Source: Streptococcus sp. SK643 (GTDB lineage: Bacteria; Bacillota; Bacilli; Lactobacillales; Streptococcaceae). Taken from it: DNA of 48,483 bases. Each line of letters begins with the position of its first letter. Position 1 is the first letter of the stretch. The notes below the pieces were generated by a model. It saw only the letters and a list, made by a program, of their open reading frames with translations. It had not been told where the DNA came from and did not search any database. Both the position numbers and the translations under genes were made by a program. The stretch covers positions 1-48,483 of the forward strand of contig NZ_AJMM01000013.1 in NCBI RefSeq assembly GCF_000259505.1. The letters are read 5' to 3'. Positions 25,979-36,220 of the stretch are shown here, in pieces.

Positions 25979-28900
25979 TTACTTTTTATTTGCAAAAATA
26001 GAAGTTCTAAAGTCGTTTGTTTGGTCAAGATAGGCCTTAAATATTGCTCTCTTCAACTTATGAACGGCACTGTCAGTCTCTGGATTATAATTACTCCAAC
26101 GAGGACCTATAGCATCCTGTAAAACAGCTTGGTCCATGAGTTCTTGCAATTCTTTTACTCTTTGAATGGTCTTGGTAGCATTGCTCATCCACGATTGCGT
26201 TGGATCTTTAAAAGTAACTTTAGTCAAATGATCAAACTGAGCAACGCGCTCTTGATACATAGCTTTTTTAAAGGCTGCCCAAGATGAATACTGACCACCA
26301 AATAGCTTTTCTAAAACAAGCTTATCTGTCACTAATCCTTGCTTTTTACCGTAGAGGTTGATTGTCTGACCATTTTGTTTAGCAATTTCTTCATATTGGT
26401 TGGAAATATATGGGACCATACCATCTTTAAATCCTTTAGCAGCTAAGAGTTCATAAGCCATCCTACGTCCCATAAGATCTCCAGGAGTACCTTTCTCACT
26501 GCTCAATGCTGAAAAGATTGGTGCAAAGAGTTTAATCGTAAAGTAGCCATTTCTTTCATAAGTGCCAGCCTGATACTCACGAGCCGAAAGAATGTTATTG
26601 TCAATCAAACTATCAAAGCTGGTCAATTTTTTAGCTTCATTTTCTGTCAAATTTTTCACAACATTAGTAGCATAAACATCATTTCCATCCGCAGGATCTG
26701 TTAGATAGAGGTTCTCGATTTTTCTGAGAGCTTCCATTTTCTGGGATACATTCAGTTTCTTAACGATCGATTGCCCTTCGAGATATTCCAACAGATAGAT
26801 GAGGTCAAACATATTATGAGCGTATTTCTGGAGATCGGATGCATCTTTGAATCGTTCCGTCGGATCTAAGACTTGTAGACGGGATCCTTCTAAGCTATCT
26901 GATTTTGAATGTTTCAAGATTGAGTTTATGGTAATGGTCGCATCATTTGGATGATCTGGAGCTTGTAATAAACCTTTAGCAAAGAACTCAGGACCAAGAC
27001 CACTTCTTCGACCATAACCACCAAGATAGATATCCTGATCGGAATCATGGGTCATTTCATGGGTATACGTAATAGCGCCATCCTTATCCAACATACGGTA
27101 AGACATATAGTAGACACCATCTCCTGTTGCGTATGCACCGTGATGATTATGAACTACCTTGTTACCAACTGGTCCAAAGAAATGTTGCATTGCAGGATTT
27201 GAATTCTCAAAGTCTGCGATTGTTGAAGCCTTTCCTTCAGTATGATCATCACCAAATTTATAGGCATCATAAAGCAGGATTGTACGATAGAGTTTTTCAC
27301 GTCCCTGATTATCTAAAATACGATACCAATAATCATAGTGATCTCGCTGACGCTTGGCTGTTTCACGCGCATTATCTTCAACAAACTTATTGAGTTTATC
27401 TCCAGCCCTATAGTCACTGTTGCGGTAGCGATCGTAAGCGCCAAATCCTAAGCTAGACAAGGTTGAAATGACAAATACAGATCTTTCTGGCAAAGTAAGG
27501 AGAGGCAAGACCATATTGCGGTATTTCCAAGTACTACTAGTAATTCGGTCATAAATACCGATAGAATACTTAGTCCCTGCTTGCTCTTGCTTAGCTTTGA
27601 CCTCTGCAATAGTGGATTTTTCTTCGACAATGAAAGCTTTGGTCTGGGATTTAAACCAGTCATTGTTGCTAGTGTTTGGTAAAAAGACTTTTCGGTAATG
27701 TTCTAGCGTGCTAAATAAATCTGTCGTGCCATGATGGTTGGCAAGACTGATACCATAAGTATCAACGTTGTTCTTAGCAAGCAGATTATTAAATCCTGAT
27801 TTCCCTAACTCAATCAAAGTATCTAACGGAGATGTATTTCCTTTGCCAAAGAAATCAAGGTGATACAAGACCAAGTCTTTAATATTAACCTGACCATAGC
27901 TAAAGTTATACCAACGCTCTAAGTAGCTCATACCAAGAAGCAAGGCTTCCTTGTTGCGCTTGATCTTATCTACGATGTAACCTGTCATTACTTGATTGTT
28001 TTCTACTAGACCAGCATCCGCTGACAAGAGTTTTCTCAGACTTTCTTCTAGATGTTCCTTCGTTTTAGTAAACTGTTCTTCTAAATAGAGCTCGGTTTGC
28101 TTCACTTTTGGTGAAATACCAAGTGTGTTTCTAATAGCGTCTGAATGATAATTTACCTTCTTCAATTCTGGTAAGACTTGCCGGATAATCGTTTCTTGAT
28201 TATACAAGAATTGGTTTGGCGTATAGAGAAGCCCCGTATCTCCTAGACGATATTCTGCCAACTTAGCAAAATCATTCTGGTACTTGAGCTGGAATGTTTC
28301 AGAGGAATGATCCTGGTAATGGAGCAAGAGTTTGTTTGCAGTCTGTTTGTTGGAAACAATATCGGTGATGACTTGGTCATCCTTCATCATAACTGCTGAC
28401 AAGAGTTCTTTTTGATATAAAAGACTGTTCTCATTGACCAGATTTCCATATTTGACGATGGTTGCCTTGTTGTAGAAAGGTAACAATTTTTCAATATTTT
28501 TATAAGCCAAGGCGCGCTGAGCTTGATAATGCTTCACCTTAGAAAAATCACTTTCTTTACTACCACTTGTTGAAAGAGGCTCCACTGTTGGAGGGGTGAG
28601 AGGATTGATTTCTGCTTTTTTATTAGTCACTTCAGAAGCATCTAAAATTGTTCCTCTTTCTACAAATGATTCCTTGCTGACGACTTCTTCCCTGACCAAG
28701 GTGACATTGTAGACTCTATTAGCTTTGTTGCTGAATGTATTAGCCACCTTCATTTCGTTATAGTGGTAACCGGTAATAGCATTCCCGTTGGTTACATTGA
28801 CATCACTTAGTACATTGGTCAATCTTCCTGCATGCTTTTCCTCATTCGTCTTTCGATCCCACAAATATCCAGCCACACCCGCAACTCTACCAAAGTGCTT

Positions 28901-31672
28901 GACATTGTTGATATCACCTTCAGCATAGCTATCCTGTATATGCGCATCTTGGTCTACTAGACCTGCTAGCCCACCAACAGTTTGATCCGAACTGTTCGTG
29001 TTGGATGAAATGGCTACTGTCGCTTTTGACTTAGTCAGTGAAGCTCTGCCTCCTGTCAAATGACCGACCAGACCACCAATATTGTAGGCAGCAGTCGTTT
29101 CGTAGGTATTAACAATTCTTCCCTTAAAACTGCTCTCTGTGATGCTTGATTGGTCTGCCTTAGCCAACAAACCACCGATACCACGTTCCCCAGCCAAAAC
29201 ACCATCGACATGAACTTGCTTAATCTTTGTGTTATCCGTAGCTTCATTGGCTAATGAACCGATATCATCTTTACCTGAAATAGAGACATTTTTCAGACTC
29301 AATTTTTCTACTGTGGCCCCTCTCAAGCTTTCAAAAAGAGGCTTTTTCAAGTTGTAAATAGCATAATGCTTGCCATCTTTTTCACCAATCAACTGACCAG
29401 TAAAGGTGCCCTTGATGTAAGATCTGTCATCAGGTCCCAACTCCACTTCGTTAGCATTCAAGCTGGCCGCTAAATGATAGGTTCCAGAAAGATTCTTGTT
29501 GATAGCTTTAACCAGGTTGCTAAAGGAAGTGAAGGTTGTTGTTTCTTCTGTGGCCTTTTTTGCGAGATAGAAGGTGAAATTATCGACATATTTATTTTCT
29601 AGCTCTTGATGGAGTTTCTCAGCTTTGGCTATGATTTTATAAACTGATTGTCCATTTTTTATTTCTGCAGTTATTGAAGCGACAGGTAGATAGACATCTT
29701 TGAATGACGACGATTTTGCCTTAACAAAGTAAGTGTCTATATTACTTGGAACACTGTCTAAAGAAACATGTTGTTTGTAAGTACCATTGGTCTGACTATA
29801 TAACTCCAGATCAGAAACATTTCTTAATTCGAGTGTTTTTTCTGGATCTTTTTCTTTTGGTTTTTCAGCCGGATTTTCTGGTTTTGCTTGCTCAATATTG
29901 CCAGTATATTCTGGAAGAGGGGCAATTTGTTCGGGTTCAACAATCGCTCCGGATTGGGTACCTGTATAAGATGGTTTCGATGGTACCTGTTCTGGTTCAA
30001 CAATGGCACCAGATTGAATGCCAGTATATTCTGGTTTTTCATTTGTCTCAGGGGCTACAACAGCTCCCGATTGCTCACCTTTATATTCTGGTAAGGAAGC
30101 ATGGGTCTCTGGTTCGACAACCGCTCCGGACTGGGTACCATCATACTCTGGAAGAGGGGAAGTTTGTTCTGGGTCAACAATCGATCCTGACTGGGGACCC
30201 TCATATTCTGGCAATGAAGAAACATGTTCAGGCTCTACTGTCGCTCCCGATTGAACGCCTGTATAAGATGGTTTCACAACAGTCTCTGGTTCTACAAACG
30301 CTCCTGATTCAAAACCTCCAATTTCCGGTTCAAGTTTTTCAGGCTCAACAATTGCACCAGATTGAACTCCTGTATATTCAGGTAAGGAAGCATGGGTCTC
30401 TGGTTCAACGATGGCACCAGCTTGAGTTCCCTGATATTCAGGTAGCGGAGAAATTTTCTCTGCTTCGACTATTGCTCCAGATTGTGTACCAGTATATTCT
30501 GGTTTTTCAGCTGTCTCAGGGGCTACAACAGCTCCCGATTGCTCACCTTTATATTCTGGTAAGGAAGCATGGGTCTCAGGCTCACCTTTTCTTGCAGACT
30601 GGGGTATTTCACTCGGTACAACTACCTTCTTAGTTCCTTTTTCTACTATACGTGGTAAGGATTCTTCTACCTTAGTCGAGAGAACTTCTCGGGAAATTTC
30701 TTGATTTTCAACAGTGAAGATGCGAATAAGTTCAATCTTCTTCCCAGCACGACCTTCTTGTTTGACACGAATGGTTCCCTCTGTTAGATCTGGATTTTCT
30801 TGAACCACTTCTGAAAAGTCTAGTTTGGTTACAATCTCTTGGTCTTTGTATAGGAGCTCTGGTTTGTTCACTCGACCAGCCAAAACCTCATCCTGAGGAT
30901 CCACACTAGCAATACCAGACGGTTTTGGATTGGATGAATCTTGAGAAGGGATTGGCTTCTCAGCAGGGCTTGTTGGAGACTGAGCTTTCTGCTCATCTCC
31001 TGACTTTTGTCCATCATTCTTGGTCTGAAAATGAGGTTGAACCGTATCCTCTAGTTTCTGAGCCCTAGTAGCAGTTTCTTGCTGATTAATCTCTTTATCT
31101 TGCTTAATATAACCTAGATAGGTATAACCTGACAGGACTCTTGGCAGAGGCAGACTATCTCCTAGGGATAATTGATATTCTTGATTATATTGGAGCAATA
31201 GTTTATTTTCAATAGCCTGAACCGAAGAAACCAAACCGCTCCCCATGCCTGTTATCAAAACAACCTTCAACAGTGCTTTCTTCTTGCCTTTCTTTCTCGA
31301 AACAGCAAAAATAAGGAATCCAATCGAAGCGAGGGCTCCACCCGAAAGGACGGTAACCAGATTACTGTGCTCACCGGTATTAGGCAACTGACCTAGTTGG
31401 GCTTTCTCATCCATACGGTAGACTAGATAATAAGTACTCTCACTATCTTCAACCACTTTAGGAATATCCTTTACAATCAAGTCCTTCTCTTGCTTACTTA
31501 ACTCTGTATCTGTCACATATTTGTAGTGAATAGATACATTTTCTTGAGCAAATACGGTCCCACTACTAGCAATGGACACAAAAAATAAGCTCGAAATTGA
31601 AGCAGACACAAGACCAATCGCCAACTTTCGTAAGGAAAAACGATGCTGCTTCTCTCCAAAAAACTTTTTCAT
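25979..31672 (-). CDS. iga: IgA1 protease, M26 zinc metalloprotease
   Basis: 1897 residues. Order of parts: a YSIRK-like signal region (FSLRKLAIGLVSASISS, 12-28); LPNTG at 96-100 followed by a membrane segment and KKGKKK, the inverted N-terminal sorting arrangement of this family; a second hydrophobic segment near 135-155; a G5-type domain (about 260-350); 11 repeats of about 20 residues (366-590, core PEYxGxQSGAIVEPE); and a large catalytic region. Zinc motif HEMTH is at 1538-1542 with Glu1562 as likely third ligand. It cleaves the hinge of human IgA1. The catalytic part closely matches the pneumococcal protein as I remember it. Ribosome site GAGAGGA precedes the ATG. No break seen. Confidence 0.94.
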   Translation of the reverse strand: MKKFFGEKQHRFSLRKLAIGLVSASISSLFFVSIASSGTVFAQENVSIHYKYVTDTELSKQEKDLIVKDIPKVVEDSESTYYLVYRMDEKAQLGQLPNTGEHSNLVTVLSGGALASIGFLIFAVSRKKGKKKALLKVVLITGMGSGLVSSVQAIENKLLLQYNQEYQLSLGDSLPLPRVLSGYTYLGYIKQDKEINQQETATRAQKLEDTVQPHFQTKNDGQKSGDEQKAQSPTSPAEKPIPSQDSSNPKPSGIASVDPQDEVLAGRVNKPELLYKDQEIVTKLDFSEVVQENPDLTEGTIRVKQEGRAGKKIELIRIFTVENQEISREVLSTKVEESLPRIVEKGTKKVVVPSEIPQSARKGEPETHASLPEYKGEQSGAVVAPETAEKPEYTGTQSGAIVEAEKISPLPEYQGTQAGAIVEPETHASLPEYTGVQSGAIVEPEKLEPEIGGFESGAFVEPETVVKPSYTGVQSGATVEPEHVSSLPEYEGPQSGSIVDPEQTSPLPEYDGTQSGAVVEPETHASLPEYKGEQSGAVVAPETNEKPEYTGIQSGAIVEPEQVPSKPSYTGTQSGAIVEPEQIAPLPEYTGNIEQAKPENPAEKPKEKDPEKTLELRNVSDLELYSQTNGTYKQHVSLDSVPSNIDTYFVKAKSSSFKDVYLPVASITAEIKNGQSVYKIIAKAEKLHQELENKYVDNFTFYLAKKATEETTTFTSFSNLVKAINKNLSGTYHLAASLNANEVELGPDDRSYIKGTFTGQLIGEKDGKHYAIYNLKKPLFESLRGATVEKLSLKNVSISGKDDIGSLANEATDNTKIKQVHVDGVLAGERGIGGLLAKADQSSITESSFKGRIVNTYETTAAYNIGGLVGHLTGGRASLTKSKATVAISSNTNSSDQTVGGLAGLVDQDAHIQDSYAEGDINNVKHFGRVAGVAGYLWDRKTNEEKHAGRLTNVLSDVNVTNGNAITGYHYNEMKVANTFSNKANRVYNVTLVREEVVSKESFVERGTILDASEVTNKKAEINPLTPPTVEPLSTSGSKESDFSKVKHYQAQRALAYKNIEKLLPFYNKATIVKYGNLVNENSLLYQKELLSAVMMKDDQVITDIVSNKQTANKLLLHYQDHSSETFQLKYQNDFAKLAEYRLGDTGLLYTPNQFLYNQETIIRQVLPELKKVNYHSDAIRNTLGISPKVKQTELYLEEQFTKTKEHLEESLRKLLSADAGLVENNQVMTGYIVDKIKRNKEALLLGMSYLERWYNFSYGQVNIKDLVLYHLDFFGKGNTSPLDTLIELGKSGFNNLLAKNNVDTYGISLANHHGTTDLFSTLEHYRKVFLPNTSNNDWFKSQTKAFIVEEKSTIAEVKAKQEQAGTKYSIGIYDRITSSTWKYRNMVLPLLTLPERSVFVISTLSSLGFGAYDRYRNSDYRAGDKLNKFVEDNARETAKRQRDHYDYWYRILDNQGREKLYRTILLYDAYKFGDDHTEGKASTIADFENSNPAMQHFFGPVGNKVVHNHHGAYATGDGVYYMSYRMLDKDGAITYTHEMTHDSDQDIYLGGYGRRSGLGPEFFAKGLLQAPDHPNDATITINSILKHSKSDSLEGSRLQVLDPTERFKDASDLQKYAHNMFDLIYLLEYLEGQSIVKKLNVSQKMEALRKIENLYLTDPADGNDVYATNVVKNLTENEAKKLTSFDSLIDNNILSAREYQAGTYERNGYFTIKLFAPIFSALSSEKGTPGDLMGRRMAYELLAAKGFKDGMVPYISNQYEEIAKQNGQTINLYGKKQGLVTDKLVLEKLFGGQYSSWAAFKKAMYQERVAQFDHLTKVTFKDPTQSWMSNATKTIQRVKELQELMDQAVLQDAIGPRWSNYNPETDSAVHKLKRAIFKAYLDQTNDFRTSIFANKK
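29905..30577 (-). repeat. Repeat region of the IgA1 protease gene
   Basis: About 11 in-frame units of roughly 60 bases encode variants of PEYxGxQSGAIVEPE. A stretch of about 80 bases at 30034-30118 is nearly identical to 30502-30580 and encodes the same two-unit block, so units have been duplicated in blocks. One unit (EIGGFESGAFVEPE, near residue 450) is degenerate. Confidence 0.85.
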
Positions 31673-32149
31673 CTATATCCTCTCTATTATTTTATCCCTT
31701 TCAAAATAGAAGAAGCATTTTGCTTCCCCACTCAGATAAACTTACAAGAAACAAAAATACTTCTATATATATTTTGATATATTTAATCTACAACCATCAT
31801 TATACTATAAATTCTCTAACTTGTCCCAAAATAATACTAGCATTCTTCAATTCTTTTGAACAGTGGTAATTTCTCAAAGTAACTTCCACTTGGTTGGTCA
31901 AAGTGGAAATTAGTCTAAAACGGACTTTATGGTGGAATTAAGTGTAAAACGATTGAGTTAGAAATGAGGTCCACTATAACAAAACTTATTGAATTAGCGG
32001 TGGAACTTAGTTTGTGAATTTAGCTGTTTGGTAGTTGAATTGCTTTGAACAATTATCAGCAAATAGGTAGAAAGAAATTTCCATTTCACTCTTGCTAGTC
32101 TCTTTAATTTTTGTTAGAATGATGTCAAAAAATAAAGAAGGTTACCATT
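31673..32149. other. Divergent intergenic region between iga and the nucleotidyltransferase gene
   Basis: 477 bases. The left part is the iga leader of about 120 bases and its promoter (31799-31827). The middle holds an inverted repeat TTCCACTT/AAGTGGAA (31884-31891 and 31901-31908) and three related blocks starting GTGGAA (31903, 31932 and 32000). The right part leads to the nucleotidyltransferase gene and shows no strong promoter. No protein frame looks real. Confidence 0.55.
31799..31827 (-). promoter_or_regulatory. iga promoter
   Basis: On the minus strand GGGACA (31827-31822), a 17-base spacer and a perfect TATAAT (31804-31799). This gives a leader of about 120 bases before the ATG at 31672. 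Confidence 0.55.
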
Positions 32150-32940
32150 ATGCCACAACATATCTTTGAAGAATTGGCTCAACTGGAGCAAGTAGAGGCT
32201 CTAGCTCTAGGAGGATCACGGGCTGGACAAGATTTTGACAAAGACTCTGACTATGATGTATATGTCTACCTCAGTGCTCCCCTCTCGCCAGACATCCGAA
32301 AAGATATTCTCAGTAAATACTGCTCCTATATGGAAATCGGCAATCAATTTTGGGAATTGGAAGATGATTGTGTTCTCAATAATGGCATAGAGATTGAGCT
32401 GATTTATCGCTCTCTGGACAGCTTTAACAAAGATTTACAGGCCGTAGTTTTAGAGCACCAAGCCCAGAATTCTTACACTACTTGTATGTGGTACAATCTG
32501 CTCAACAGCAAGATTCTCTACGATCGAGATGGTCACTATGCTGCCCTCCAGAAAAAGTACAATCTTCCTTATCCAGCCGAGCTGAAAAAGAATATCATCA
32601 ACAAGCAATTCCTACTTCTTAACCAAGCTATGCCAGCCTTTTCAAGACAAATCAAAAAAGCCCTCAAACGCAAAGACTTACTCAGCATCAATCACCGCAG
32701 TAGTGAGTTCTTCGCTTCTTATTTCGATTTACTCTTTGCCTTCAATGAGCAGCTCCACCCAGGAGAAAAACTCATGCTCCAGTACGCAAAAAATAATTGG
32801 CTCATCTACCTCAACATTTCGAAGACGATATCCAAAACTATTTTCAAAATCTCTACCTGCTAGATCACCATCAGAAAACTGTCCTAACTTTAGAGCATCT
32901 CCTATCAAATCTTAAACACTTGATTGATGAATCCATTTAG
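32150..32940 (+). pseudogene. Nucleotidyltransferase-fold protein, frameshifted near the 3' end
   Basis: The N-terminus shows the nucleotidyltransferase motif GGSRAGQDFDKDSDYDVYVY (from residue 22), as in the antibiotic-nucleotidyltransferase/MNT superfamily; the rest resembles uncharacterised streptococcal proteins. As it stands the frame ends at 32863 (237 residues, tail ISKTISKTIFKISTC). Restoring one base, most simply a G at the GG of 32799-32800, moves reading into the frame that runs to TAG 32938-32940. That frame gives a natural-looking end (LPQHFEEDIQNYFQ, then LEHLLSNLKHLIDESI) for a total of about 263 residues. So it is either a recent pseudogene or a sequencing error. The substrate is unknown and drug resistance should not be assumed. 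Confidence 0.75.
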
Positions 32941-32953
32941 AACGCCAACAGAT

Positions 32954-32998
32954 AAAAGCTCATGAAATCTGCTTTCCAGATGATCCATGAGCTTTTTG
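32954..32998 (+). terminator. Terminator of the nucleotidyltransferase gene
   Basis: AAAAGCTCATG (32954-32964) pairs with CATGAGCTTTT (32986-32996), with an inner stem ATCTG/CAGAT. It follows the restored stop at 32940 rather than the shifted one at 32863, which supports the longer gene. Confidence 0.8.
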
Positions 32999-33065
32999 AA
33001 TTTTCACAATATATAACAATGTAGAATTGATTGAAATCAGAGCAGAACAAAAAGGTTCTAACAGG

Positions 33066-33115
33066 ATAAAAACGCATTATATCAGGAGTTCAAAAACTTG
33101 ATACAATGCGTTTTA
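33066..33115 (-). terminator. Terminator downstream of ileS
   Basis: AAAACGCATT/AATGCGTTTT-type stem (33068-33077 with 33105-33114), extended by imperfect pairs. The minus strand ends in a T-run. Confidence 0.65.
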
Positions 33116-33175
33116 TAGTCTATAAGATTAGTTGTCTTTTCTTCTCAAATTGAGTTTTCCCTAGATTTTTCAATC

Positions 33176-35968
33176 TTATTTCGCTTCAAATCCTTCTGCT
33201 ACTGCGTCCGTAAAGTTTTCTTCTACGATGCTAGCACAGTGATCACAGATAATAGCATGGTAGCTACGTTCTGTTGTTGTTAAATCAATGCGACGGCAAC
33301 GGTCACACACTTGACCTGCAGCACGTTCAACTGTAAAGGCTACATCTTCAAAGACGAGTGCTTCTTCTGGAGCTGGACCTTCTGCAATTGTCAAGTCCGA
33401 TACGATCAATACTTGTGCTACATTGCTGTTCACTGCTTCGAGTAGAGTTTTCACAACTTCATTTGGATAAACTGTCAAGTGTGCTTCAAGTGATTTACCG
33501 ATAACTTTTGCATTACGCGCTTCTTCCAAGGCTTTTTGAGCTTGTCCACGGAAGTCCATGAAGGCTGCCCATGTATCCAAAATTTCTTCTTGATTAGCAA
33601 AAGTTTCTGCTCCTGGCAATTCTGACAATTGAACAAAGTCTTCTGTTTCAAACTCAAGGTATGACCAAATTTCTTCCGCAGTGTGAGGAAGGATTGGTGT
33701 CAAGAGTTTTGTAATTTTCACAAGAATGTCATAGAAGACAGTCTGCATTTGACGACGTTCCAGTGATTTAGCACCTTCGATGTAAACAACGTCCTTAGCA
33801 AAATCAAGGTAAAAGGCTGACAAGTCAACGTTGATAAAGTTAACCAAAGCCTTGTAGATTGTCAAAAATTCAAAGTCCGCATAGGCATCACGAATCGTTT
33901 TCACAAGTTGGTTAAAGCGAATCGTCATGTACTTATCGACTGAGCGAAGCTCATCGTAAGCTACTGTATCCACAGCTGGGTTAAAGTCAGAAGTATTGGC
34001 AATCAAGAAACGAAGGGTGTTACGGATTTTACGGTAAGTTTCAGAGACTTGGCTCAAGATATCCATAGAGATACGGACATCGTTAGTTGAGTCTACACTT
34101 GTTACCCAGAGACGCAAGATTTCAGCACCAAATTGTTTTTCAACATCACTTGGAGCAATAGTATTTCCAAGAGATTTAGACATCTTCTCACCTTTACCAT
34201 CAAGGGCAAATCCTTGTGACAAGATTTGTTTGTAAGGTGCTACGCCATGGTTGGCAACAGATGTGATGAGTGATGAGTTGAACCAACCACGGTATTGGTC
34301 TGAACCTTCTAAGTAAAGATCTGCTGGGTAAGTCAACTCAGGACGGTTTACTACAACTCCATTCCATGATGAACCTGAGTCAAACCATACGTCCATGATA
34401 TCTGTTTCTTTTTTGAACTCACCTTTTGGTGAACCTGGATGAGTAAATCCTTCTGGCAAGAGGTCCTTAGCATCACGTTCCCACCAAATGCTTGAACCAT
34501 GTTCTTCAAAGAGTTGAGCTACATGCTCAATAGTTTCAGCAGTCATGATTGCTGTACCATCTTCAGCATAGAAGATAGGAAGCGGAACACCCCAAGCACG
34601 TTGACGAGAGATAACCCAGTCGCCACGGTCACGAATCATGTTGTAAAGACGCACTTTACCCCATTCTGAGTGGAATTTCACTTTTTCAATTTCGTCCAAG
34701 ATTTCTTGACGGAATTTAGAAACTGAGGCAAACCATTGTGGTACTGCACGCCAGATAATTGGTTTCTTAGTACGCCAGTCAAATGGGTATGAGTGAGAGA
34801 TTTCTTCTTGGGCAAGAAGGAGGTTACCAAGTTTTTCAATAACAGTTGGAACTACCTTTTCATAGAATTGACCTTCAAACTCAGGACCAGCATTCTTCAT
34901 CATGATACCACGTTCGTCAACAGTCACTGCGACTTCAAGGCCATTAGCAATACCAACATTGTAGTCGTCCTCACCAAAACCAGGGGCTGTATGGACAATA
35001 CCTGTACCAGAGTCAGTAGTAACGTGGTCACCAAGAATTACCAATTCATCTACAGCCGTATCCCATGGGTGTTCTGTTACGATGTGATTGAGTTCTTGAC
35101 CACGGTAAGTCGCCAACACTTGAACATTAACCCAGCCAAATTTCTCAGACAAGCTAGTCAATAATTCTGCAGCAACCATAAACTTACGAGCTTCACCAGC
35201 AGGTTGAACCAAAACATAATCAATATCTGCACCAACAGTCAAACCACGAGAAGCTGTAATGGTAAATGGAGTTGTTGTCCAGACTACGATATAAGTATCT
35301 GTATCTAGAACACCTTTGCCATCTTTTACTTTGTTGGCATAGTAAAGAGAAGTTGAAACCAAATCATGGTATTCAATCTCCGCTTCAGCAAGAGCCGACT
35401 CAGATGACCAAGACCAGTAAACTGGTTTAGCTCCACGGTAGATATAACCCTTGTTGGCCATTTCTCCAAAGACACGAATTTGAGCTGCTTCATAGTCAGG
35501 AGTAAGTGTTACATATGGATTTTCCCAGTCACCAGAAACACCCAAACGTTTAAAATCTTCACGTTGTTTATCTACTTGAGAAAGGGCGTACTCACGGCAA
35601 AGTTTCAAGTACTCAACCAAGTCCATTTCTTTGCGCTTAACACCTTGTTTTGCCAAAACTTGCTCGATTGGCAGACCATGAGTATCCCAACCTGGGATAA
35701 ATGGGGCGTAAAAACCTGACATAGATTTTGAACGTACAATGATATCTTTTGAAATCTTGTTCATAGCGTGTCCAACGTGGATATTTCCGTTGGCATATGG
35801 AGGGCCATCATGCAAGGTGAAATGAGGTTTTCCTTGGTTCAATTCTTGACGACGTTGGTAAAGTTTTGCATCTTCCCATTCCTTTTGCCAAACTGGCTCT
35901 TTGGTAGGAAGTCCTGCACGCATTGGGAATTCAGTTTTCCCAAGATTAAGGGTATCTTTAAGTTTCAT
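33176..35968 (-). CDS. ileS: Isoleucyl-tRNA synthetase
   Basis: 930 residues, the normal bacterial length. HIGH-type motif in [16 protein letters not shown] near residue 60 and KMSKS in [10 protein letters not shown] near 595. Tryptophan-rich WTTTPFT marks the start of the editing domain (CP1). The C-terminal zinc site is present: CDRCRR and CDHC. It charges tRNA-Ile and edits valine. This is the short bacterial (mupirocin-sensitive type) architecture. Expression is under a T-box leader on the same strand, so isoleucine starvation should induce it. Confidence 0.97.
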   Translation of the reverse strand: MKLKDTLNLGKTEFPMRAGLPTKEPVWQKEWEDAKLYQRRQELNQGKPHFTLHDGPPYANGNIHVGHAMNKISKDIIVRSKSMSGFYAPFIPGWDTHGLPIEQVLAKQGVKRKEMDLVEYLKLCREYALSQVDKQREDFKRLGVSGDWENPYVTLTPDYEAAQIRVFGEMANKGYIYRGAKPVYWSWSSESALAEAEIEYHDLVSTSLYYANKVKDGKGVLDTDTYIVVWTTTPFTITASRGLTVGADIDYVLVQPAGEARKFMVAAELLTSLSEKFGWVNVQVLATYRGQELNHIVTEHPWDTAVDELVILGDHVTTDSGTGIVHTAPGFGEDDYNVGIANGLEVAVTVDERGIMMKNAGPEFEGQFYEKVVPTVIEKLGNLLLAQEEISHSYPFDWRTKKPIIWRAVPQWFASVSKFRQEILDEIEKVKFHSEWGKVRLYNMIRDRGDWVISRQRAWGVPLPIFYAEDGTAIMTAETIEHVAQLFEEHGSSIWWERDAKDLLPEGFTHPGSPKGEFKKETDIMDVWFDSGSSWNGVVVNRPELTYPADLYLEGSDQYRGWFNSSLITSVANHGVAPYKQILSQGFALDGKGEKMSKSLGNTIAPSDVEKQFGAEILRLWVTSVDSTNDVRISMDILSQVSETYRKIRNTLRFLIANTSDFNPAVDTVAYDELRSVDKYMTIRFNQLVKTIRDAYADFEFLTIYKALVNFINVDLSAFYLDFAKDVVYIEGAKSLERRQMQTVFYDILVKITKLLTPILPHTAEEIWSYLEFETEDFVQLSELPGAETFANQEEILDTWAAFMDFRGQAQKALEEARNAKVIGKSLEAHLTVYPNEVVKTLLEAVNSNVAQVLIVSDLTIAEGPAPEEALVFEDVAFTVERAAGQVCDRCRRIDLTTTERSYHAIICDHCASIVEENFTDAVAEGFEAK

Positions 35969-35989
35969 AATATCTCCTTTAATAAAAAA

Positions 35990-36216
35990 TTACAAATTAA
36001 AAACCACGACTTCCAAAAAGGACGAAAATCGTGGTACCACCTTTATTCGAAAAAAGACTATGCTTTTTTCCTCTTAACCCGTAACGTGGGTAACGTCAAA
36101 TCTTACTCGATTCAGATTTGATAGATTGAGAGGATAAACTTACCATTAGGGAATACAGGACTTTCACCATCACCTGCTCGCTAGGAATATAATGATAAGA
36201 TTTTGTTCTCACTTTT
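35990..36216 (-). promoter_or_regulatory. Ile T-box riboswitch of ileS
   Basis: The minus strand holds the T-box core AAGGTGGTACCACG (36043-36030). The terminator stem CCACGA (36034-36029) pairs with TCGTGG (36009-36004), followed by TTTTT. The antiterminator would use the same T-box bases. Stem I lies at about 36125-36215, with TGAGA near its 5' base pairing with TCTCA, and the apical GGTGATGGTGAAAGTCC. The specifier codon is most likely AUC (36135-36133), an isoleucine codon, which matches the gene controlled. Uncharged tRNA-Ile stabilises the antiterminator in this class. Confidence 0.9.
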
Positions 36217-36220
36217 CTAC

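Noticed and set aside
29905..30577. CRISPR-like regular spacing
   Set aside because: The units are in-frame coding repeats of the protease gene, variable throughout, with no spacer and repeat alternation and no cas genes in the window.
29746..30633. A 295-codon plus-strand frame opposite the IgA1 protease repeats
   Set aside because: Its apparent repeats are only the reverse reading of the PEYxGxQSGAIVEPE units; no start signal or family resemblance.
31373..31387. LPNTG near the N-terminus of the IgA1 protease as a sign of a misassembled or fused gene
   Set aside because: An N-terminal LPXTG followed by a membrane segment is the normal arrangement of streptococcal IgA1 and Zmp proteases.
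32150..32863. Aminoglycoside resistance gene
   Set aside because: Only the general nucleotidyltransferase motif is seen; nothing points to an antibiotic substrate, and the gene is frameshifted.
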